A stretch of DNA of 64,000 nt, taken from the NCBI GenBank assembly GCA_034509495.1, contig CM067515.1, positions 15,183,558 through 15,247,557 on the forward strand. Reading direction: 5' to 3'. The translations under genes and the position numbers were made by a program. The notes beneath the pieces are model-generated. The model worked only from the letters and a program-made list of their open reading frames with translations. It had not been told where the DNA came from and did no database searches. This document shows, piece after piece, positions 57,645 to 64,000 of the stretch. Source of the stretch: Acestrorhynchus altus (lineage: Eukaryota > Chordata > Actinopteri > Characiformes > Acestrorhynchidae). Each line of letters opens with the position of its first letter. The first letter of the stretch is position 1.

Positions 57645-57900
57645 GTATATAAACTCCATTAGCAGAGAGTGAGCTCAGATTAGCTGTGCTAGCTAATGAT
57701 GCATATAATAGCAGTCCAAGATAATGAGTAATGCTGATTTAATTAGTACTGAGAGCCTCGTTAGCATCAGCACTAACACTCCACAGAGACTAAGCTCAGC
57801 ACTGATGCCCAGGTCAAGATAAATGGCCTGTTTCCCGCAGAGGGTATTGCTGTAACGGCAGGCCAGTGAGGTTAACCTCATGAACAACTAGGAATATGAA
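57645..57900. promoter_or_regulatory. Candidate intronic conserved noncoding element
   Basis: Repeat-free block with many homeobox-type cores: GCTAGCTAATGATGCATATA, 'gctgatttaattagtactgag', GCCTCGTTAGCATCAGC. A short 'aactccattagcag' direct repeat (about 57594 and 57651) borders it. Confidence 0.38.
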
Positions 57901-57904
57901 ACAG

Positions 57905-58540
57905 TCATAAGCAAACAGTTAAATATTTATATGTGCAATGTTGTGTTTATTTCTTGAGGAACACACACATGAACATAAATAAACAGCGAAAAGAAATAAG
58001 AATCTCAAAAAACAAATGCTATGCAATTTGTTCAGATCCACCTGCTTTAACAGATTTAACCTAATAAATCATAAATTAGTTAAAGCACAAATGACAACCT
58101 GACAATAATAAGAGGTTTGAAAATTAGATCTTAGATCCACTGTTATTTTCTTCTGCATTTTAGACATCCACACATTCACATGTCCTTGACAATTTACTCA
58201 TTACAACTAACTCATGATTAACATTATTGCATTTTAAGCTCGAAAACATTCTATTTCCAAAAAATATAAAATTTTGTTTTTATCAAAACATGGTCAATTT
58301 TTGACAAATATCTAAATTCTGTTTATATTTACACATCAAAAGAGGGAATATTTGATGTTAGGTTAAGATCTGCTGAAAATGCCTCCAATAAATACTAAAT
58401 TATGAAAATGTTTTTAAATGCCATAAATGACTGCAAGTTGTATTTGTTCAACTAAATGGCAACAGTTTAAGTGTTCATTCAAGCATAACTTGTTTATAAT
58501 GCACACATAGAAGCATGAACACCAACTCTACTATCAAAGA
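57905..58540. other. Intronic AT-rich stretch, nothing recognised
   Basis: No exon or known repeat visible. Confidence 0.5.
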
Positions 58541-58544
58541 TACA

Positions 58545-59062
58545 TACAGGGGTTGGACAATGAAACTTTTACAGTATTGTGGGATTTTTCATGGCTAAAC
58601 TGGACCATCCTGGTGGCCAATCTTCATTAATTGCACATTGCACCAGTAAGAGTAAGAGAGTGAAGGTTCAATTAGCAGGTAAGAGCACAGTTTTGCTCAA
58701 AATATTGCAATGAACACAACATTATGGGTGACATACCAGAGTTCAAAAGAGGACAAATTGTTGGTGCACGTCTTGCTGGTGCATCTGTGACCAAGACAGC
58801 AAGTCTTTGTGATGTATCAAGAGCCACGGTATCCAGGGTAATGTCAGCATACCAGCATACCATCCAACAGGATTAATTATGGATGCAAGAGGAAGCTGTC
58901 TGAAAGGGATGTTCGGGTGCTAACCTGGACTGTATCTAAAAAATGTCATTCTCAAGAGGAATTGATGCTGTATTGGCTGCAAAAGGAAGCCCTAGTACAG
59001 CATACTAATAAATTATTGTGGTCTGAAACCAGGTGTTTCAGTTTCATTGTCCAACCCCTGTA
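58545..59062 (+). mobile_element. Non-autonomous Tc1-like transposon with intact ends
   Basis: Bounded by TA dinucleotides and perfect 20 bp inverted repeats: CAGGGGTTGGACAATGAAAC at 58547-58566 and its exact complement at 59041-59060. The interior keeps the N-terminal helix-turn-helix region of the transposase (FKRGQIVGARLAGASVTKTA, SLCDVSRATVSRVMSAYQ) and a short C-terminal piece, but lacks the DDE core. It is an internal-deletion derivative that would need a transposase supplied in trans. Confidence 0.93.
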
Positions 59063-59064
59063 TA

Positions 59065-60070
59065 TAAAACATGAGGTAACATTTGTTAATGAATTAACAT
59101 ATTTTGTTTTTCTATTAATTTGTTCTAACTTTATCAAATTTTGGCCACAGTCCCACCTCACAAAAGAATGCCTCACATTTTATACAGGTGTGGGAATTCC
59201 CAAGTCATCCAGACACATTCTGCCACCATGACAGTCTGGAATGACTGAATGATAAGGGTATGGTGTTAAGGGCAGCTGTCATAACAGTCTGCGTGCATGT
59301 AGTCATGTGTCATGCAGCCGTCTGCCAATGTGGCTGGGATTAACAGGATGATTAATGAAAGTCTGCAATTATGGCTAAAGGGTCACTCCACACATATCAG
59401 GCAATCTGTCAGTTGTCCCACTCTGTGGCTCATGATGGTCTCCCAGAACCTTCTTGTTGCTGTTGTGTTTCTTATTTTATTTATTGCTATACACATAAGC
59501 AGTATGGTGTACAATATGTCAATAAAACCATCCTGTTTCCTGGAGCCCTACGATGTAATCCAGTTGTAATGTTTTCTTTTATTTATGTAATATCATATTT
59601 AAGAGCCTAATTCATAATGTGAAAGGTTTATGTTTCATAACACAGTATTTGTTATGTACAAATTATTGCTTTACACAATTTAAAAAAATGATTTTGCCTA
59701 AGTCATGCTCAGTCTGCAGTAAAACTAGCTAAGGATAGCAGCTGTGAGCACCAGAGGAATAGACAATTAATGCAGTGCTGTATTTTTGTCACTCATTTTA
59801 CACACAGAATAAATTCCCAGATGATTGGCAGAACGTGTCTGTCTCTTCTTCACAAAACACAATGTAAAGATTTAAGAAGTTCAAGGGATGTATTCGGATT
59901 CAGGCATCACACTCATACTCAAGCAAGCTAGTTATACTACCAACACAACAGCACAAGTCATGTATGTACAAGAATGTATCAGTATCAGAATATTAGTAGT
60001 CAGTCAAGTAGAAAGATAAGGCCCATTCTTGCATGAAACATGACTCATGCATATGTCTCATGATGTCAAA
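59065..60070. other. Intronic stretch, nothing recognised
   Basis: No exon or clear repeat. 59210-59330 has a 'catgacagtctggaatgactgaatgataa' segment that could be repeat-derived. Confidence 0.45.
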
Positions 60071-60074
60071 TATA

Positions 60075-60120
60075 CCCACCAAGTTTCATTCCTGTTGGCT
60101 GATTCCTTCTGGGTGCAACT
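60075..60120 (-). repeat. Small repeat, inverted copy at 31855-31900
   Basis: 'aagtttcattcctgttgg' and 'gattccttctgggtgcaa' are the reverse complement of the sequence at 31859-31897 with few mismatches. Confidence 0.55.
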
Positions 60121-60344
60121 ATTTTTTTATATAGTTATATATAATATATACACCATGTCTCTCTCCCTAGAGAGAGAGGGCAGTGGGGTAAATGGGGACA
60201 GCAGATGGTGGTGTTAGTGATAAAGCAGAGAAGTGCACAGGACAGACAACAGAGACAGTTTGGGGAATGATCACTTTATGGAATGTAAGTGTGTCAGCAC
60301 ACGCTATATCCTGAACTCAACAAGTGCAAAACACATGTGTAGAG

Positions 60345-60351
<7 letters not shown>

Positions 60352-60427
<76 letters not shown>

Positions 60428-60440
60428 CTCTCTCTCTCAC
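60352..60440. repeat. (AC)n-(TC)n microsatellite
   Basis: About 36 AC units followed by about 8 TC units. Confidence 0.98.
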
Positions 60441-60589
60441 ATGATCACATTTTTACATCACTCTCACAAGGATAAACACTCATCTTTTCTTATGATCATT
60501 CTGATGTTTTCAATTGAATAGTAATTCCCTCTCATTCACCATATTGCGATTTATTAGACTAAGTAAAATAAGCAGCACTAAGGTCTTTG

Positions 60590-60870
60590 ATGTTTTCCAC
60601 TGATTAGGGCCAAAACCCAGCTGTGCAGCCAAAAATACTAATGCTCCTTATAATTAATGAAAGTTAATAGCAATGGATAAGCTTTATTGGAGTTTATTTA
60701 CTCACACAGCCAGATAGCTTTGATAGCTTTCATTCATTGCCTATATTTGTGGATCAGCTCCTTTAAAACCACTCTCAATTGGCTTCATCAGTGCATTAGT
60801 GGCTGTCATATTAGATGTGGCATTTACTAGTGTCACGCTAGTGTCGCGTCATATTGACAGCAAAACAAAT
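60590..60870. promoter_or_regulatory. Candidate intronic conserved noncoding element
   Basis: Repeat-free block with 'ctccttataattaatgaaagttaatagcaatggataagc', CCAGATAGCTTTGATAGCTT and TCAATTGGCTTCATCAGTGC. It is dense in homeobox and GATA-type cores. Conservation untested. Confidence 0.38.
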
Positions 60871-60912
60871 CTGAGGCCATCAGCAAAAAAAAATGGCTTC
60901 TGTTCAACTCTT

Positions 60913-60915
<3 letters not shown>

Positions 60916-60991
<76 letters not shown>
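60916..60991. repeat. (GT)n microsatellite
   Basis: About 37 GT units. Confidence 0.98.
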
Positions 60992-60996
<5 letters not shown>

Positions 60997-61164
60997 CTGG
61001 CTGGGCTGTGGCCTGTGCAGGAAATTCCATCGGATGTTCTCAATAAGAGCACACAGCACTAAACAGCAACTAAAGAGCCGGGCAAATGAGAACCTGCTGA
61101 AACGCGACATGCTAATACACACACACACACACGGGCACACTCAACCTGTGTAGGTTAAGCTGCA

Positions 61165-61176
61165 TGTGTGTGTGTG

Positions 61177-61236
<60 letters not shown>
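61165..61236. repeat. (GT)n microsatellite
   Basis: About 34 GT units with one AGT interruption. Confidence 0.98.
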
Positions 61237-61237
<1 letters not shown>

Positions 61238-61529
61238 TGCATTTCAGACACACATGTAGTTATTAGAAGTGACAGACAGTACAACACAGGGACATAATCT
61301 TTTAAAGTTTTAAATCAATTTTAGCAGTTGGAAGGGTTTGAGAGGGGTCGCAATGTAGAGCTTCAGTCAAGTGATGGTCTTATGTATGTGATGCACACCA
61401 TACTGGTCATGTGGATATTATTATAGCACTTTGTTGGTGGCAGTGGATAGAAGAAGGGATGTATGAGTGACATGATGGATCTGGGAGACCTACACGAATT
61501 GTTATGAACACCACATCAATATTGGCATA

Positions 61530-61855
61530 GACTGCAATGGCATTGTACCAGAATGTCATGGAGTCACTTAGAATAGCAGCGGCTCATCATCAGTGAGTCC
61601 TAGTTTTGTTTTGAAGGAGATTCATGAGTGGAGGCACCATGCTCAGTGCCAAGGTGACCTGTCCCTAAATGTGGGATGCTATTGAACAGGCTCTCAACAC
61701 TCCAATGTGCAAGAACTGAGTGAGAATATTCAAGCTTTATGGGATGGATTATCACATGACATTACTAGAAATCATTCTGAGACATCTGGCATGTTGCGTT
61801 ATACCTGACGCCATACTGAGAGACACGATTTCTGTATGTGTAGCTCGATAAATGT
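61530..61855 (+). repeat. Dispersed repeat, partner of 49905-50245
   Basis: Collinear with the copy at 49905, ending at 'tgtgtagctcgataaatg'. Upstream sequence to about 61430 ('gatggatctgggagacctacacgaattgttatgaacaccacatcaatattgg') may belong to the same element. Confidence 0.65.
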
Positions 61856-61899
61856 TGTCCATATCAGTCAATTTTAATAATTTTGTCATGTATCTGTCC

Positions 61900-62350
61900 T
61901 GCTTAGCTCCCCTGTCTTCCCGTTTTGTTGTCATTTCATGTGTGTTGTTGTAGTCCCATCTCCATCCTTGCTCTGCCTGTTCCCATCAGTGTATCATTTG
62001 TAACCCTGTTCATTCGTTATGCAATTCCAGGTGTTTGCCAAGTTGTCCTAGTATTTAAGGTCCTCTGTTTCAGTCAGTCCTGGTTAGTCCTTTTGTTTGT
62101 TTGTTTGTTACCTAATGATCATGTCAGTTTGCATGTTTCTTTGCTTGTTTCCCACCATATACTTTGTTTTCATATTCTCTGTTTGGTTCTTTATGATCTG
62201 CCCTGCATGTTTAAGTTGTTACCCTTCTACAACAAACTTTATTCAAATGATCAACCTGTTATTGCGCAAATGCAGCAGTAAATTCCCAGTTAATCACGTG
62301 GTTCAGGTGACAGGAAGTCAGAGGGGTACTGAGGCTCAGCCAGTAAAGTG
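61900..62350 (+). repeat. Possible decayed retrotransposon terminal region
   Basis: T-rich sequence with 'ccaggtgtttgcc', 'ctagtatttaaggtcctctgtttcagtcagtcctggttagtcctttt' and (GTTT)n resembles the promoter/terminal region of fish LTR-type retroelements ('gtatttaag' TATA-like). No protein relic supports it. Confidence 0.25.
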
Positions 62351-62429
62351 ACATTTGTTGTGTGTGTGGATGAACTTGATGTTTGTTAAAATAAAAAATA
62401 GAATTACAGATGTTGAGTGCCTTTCGCCT

Positions 62430-62485
62430 TCCTACCCATCACTACCAGTTTGGTCCTGTTAGTCATCCAGGGGGTTGGCTCTGCC
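62430..62485 (+). repeat. Small repeat shared with 43400-43465
   Basis: ACCAGTTTGGTCCTGTTAGT then 'catccagggggttgg'. Confidence 0.5.
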
Positions 62486-62489
62486 CCTG

Positions 62490-63210
62490 CGTCCATGCCC
62501 AACAGGATCTGAGATGGCCCCATGGTTCAGATATGGCCCAACTATGAGACCAATGCCAAAGACAACAACTGTATATAACACAAGGCTGTAACTCGATACA
62601 GCTGATTGTACGCATGTGATTTTAATTAACCATTTACTGCATACTTCAGAGAGTCTCCTGTTATAATAAATAGAGTGGTATATTTCAGTATATCCTGAAA
62701 GTAGATCTAGAGAACCAAATTGAAAAAATGGGACTTCAAGCAAAATGATCTGTGAGGTGGAGACAAAGTTCTATGATGGATACCCCCATGCTCCCAAAAG
62801 TGCAGTGAAATATTTTTTCCCCAAAATAGGAGCTATATATATATATATATATATCAGTAAAGTGCAAACAGACATTATTTAAATTACATCATAAAGCACA
62901 TGATATCATGAATTACCGCCATATACTGGAACAGGTGTGCTGTGATTGTAGACACGAGGGGTGAACAGATCATCCTTTGGTGCCAGTATCGACAATACTT
63001 CAGAACCTCAAGTGTATTATTATGATTATTCAACAATTCGGAAAGTTCTCATATTTATTCAATTTTCAGACCTAGTTTTCTGGGTTACAGACTTTTTTGG
63101 GTTACAGAGTGAAAAACTGATATTTACAGACAGATGGATATTTATTGTGAGATATTTGAATCCTTAGAGTGGCTCTCAGAAAGATTTTAGATTGTGAGGT
63201 CAGAACTACC
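62490..63210. other. Intronic stretch, nothing recognised
   Basis: Short TA run at about 62834-62853; no exon or other repeat seen. Confidence 0.5.
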
Positions 63211-63214
63211 TACC

Positions 63215-63300
63215 TAGCTAGTCTAGTCCCTGTAAAGAAGTATTTCCAAAAGAATATGACTCTCTGGAGCAGATAAACATGAACATACTGTCACCATACT
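63215..63300 (-). mobile_element. Fragment of repeat family M, minus orientation
   Basis: Reverse complement reads 'catgtttatctgctccagagagtcatattctttt', 'aatacttctttacagggactagact', the family M interior. Confidence 0.65.
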
Positions 63301-63739
63301 GTTACTGTGCTTCACATCCTAAACTAACTGAGGAATCAGTTGTGCTCTCTGCAGTTAATCACTGATGGAAGGCCTCGATTAGCATGTGTGTGGCTCTGCA
63401 GCATCAAATTCAAACAGTACTAACTATAAACAGTCCACAAAGACCTCTAATGAAGCACAGAGATGAAGGACATGTGTGTTGTGTATTGTGTGTTGTGTGG
63501 TGTTTGTTTTTTTAAGTGGCAAATGCTGAAGGCAAATTTCCACATTTGTTGACAATAAGGTCCCCATTTTCTCCGAATGGCCTCTAAGCATGTTTTGATG
63601 GTGCTGACCATCCTCAGATGTTTCTCCTGAAGTTCAGTCGTCTGAAAAACTTCTGCAAAATTCTTGTGAATTGTTTATCACTTATTACTATGTAAATACC
63701 CTCACACTTTGTTGCTGGTCCCCTACAGGAACACTCAAC

Positions 63740-63772
63740 TCTCAATGGGGTTAAAGTCAAAGTCAAGTTTGT

Positions 63773-63822
<50 letters not shown>
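63740..63822. repeat. 'aaagtcaagttt' repeat edge plus (TA)n microsatellite
   Basis: GTTAAAGTCAAAGTCAAGTT resembles the 3' edge of a common fish retroposon; about 22 TA units follow at 63777-63822. Confidence 0.75.
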
Positions 63823-63824
<2 letters not shown>

Positions 63825-63864
63825 GCATTGACAAAAGAATTGCTGATACATTATGTCTTCTGAA

Positions 63865-64000
63865 CTCAAGGGTTAAAAGTTAAATTAAGTGTTTCTTCTG
63901 ATTTTGTTGGAGTAACTGTCTCTACTGTCCAGGTAAGGCTGAAGCATTGCTGTGAGGATCTGATTACATTCAGTGACAAAATCATTAGTGAAGTCAGGAT
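63865..64000 (+). mobile_element. Copy of repeat family M, cut by window end
   Basis: 'gtgtttcttctgattttgttggagtaactgtctctactgtccaggtaaggctgaagcattgctgtgaggatctgattacattcagtgacaaaatcattagtgaagtcaggat' type order, in several pieces matching 16430-16545. The rest lies beyond the window. Confidence 0.75.

Larger units (their letters stand above)
49608..64000 (-). other. trabd2b: trabd2b intron, continues beyond the window
   Basis: At least 14.4 kb of intron on the minus strand upstream of the exon at 49517. I searched both strands for the expected preceding exon (ending in a FFFAFGAG-type sequence before a donor) and found none. Large introns fit the size of TRABD2B loci in vertebrates. Confidence 0.8.

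Noticed and set aside
61925..62281. 118-codon plus-strand hydrophobic frame
   Set aside because: T-rich composition gives a spurious Leu/Val/Phe-rich peptide; no start context or splice evidence.

Overview
The window looks like a teleost fish chromosome, probably an ostariophysan (characin, catfish or knifefish type). The evidence is the very high density of long dinucleotide and tetranucleotide microsatellites, several decayed Tc1-like transposons, a tRNA-derived SINE, L2/CR1-like and RTE/BovB-like LINE relics, and small repeat families I recognise from such genomes. The lineage is an inference; the animal-genome character is clear. There are no bacterial-type genes, and almost every long open frame is a microsatellite translation.

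One protein-coding gene can be supported. The last three coding exons of a TIKI-family Wnt protease lie on the minus strand at 49517-49607, 44915-45148 and 44253-44457. They join in frame across canonical GT-AG introns and give the final ~176 residues of the protein. The stretches HLLLPDSLSQLEEFGR and SDLWVRIGDS point to TRABD2B (TIKI2) rather than TRABD2A. The first exon listed opens at the histidine of the second GX2H metal-site motif, and the last ends in a hydrophobic membrane-anchoring tail. The rest of the gene, including most of the TraB/TIKI catalytic domain, must lie beyond position 64000.

Layout: 49608-64000 is the near end of a large trabd2b intron, holding an RTE endonuclease relic, a non-autonomous Tc1-like element with perfect 20 bp inverted repeats, other repeat copies and several microsatellite-free, homeobox-site-like blocks that may be conserved noncoding elements (CNEs). 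44253-49607 is the 3' end of the gene, with introns filled by a LINE tail, a truncated Tc1-like element and opposed GT/CA tracts. 1-44252 is downstream of the gene and I see no coding gene in it. It holds microsatellites, LINE/SINE/Tc1 debris, at least nine copies of one short dispersed repeat across the window, a fold-back element, CpG-rich patches near 25.5, 27.8, 37.1 and 38.5 kb, and about a dozen CNE-like blocks. In human the 3' side of TRABD2B faces the FOXD2 gene desert (from memory), so these blocks could be long-range enhancers of foxd2 or trabd2b. That is a hypothesis, not something the sequence proves.

I found no evidence of a new multi-gene system. The most useful results are the recovery of the trabd2b exons from unannotated sequence and the internally visible repeat families.
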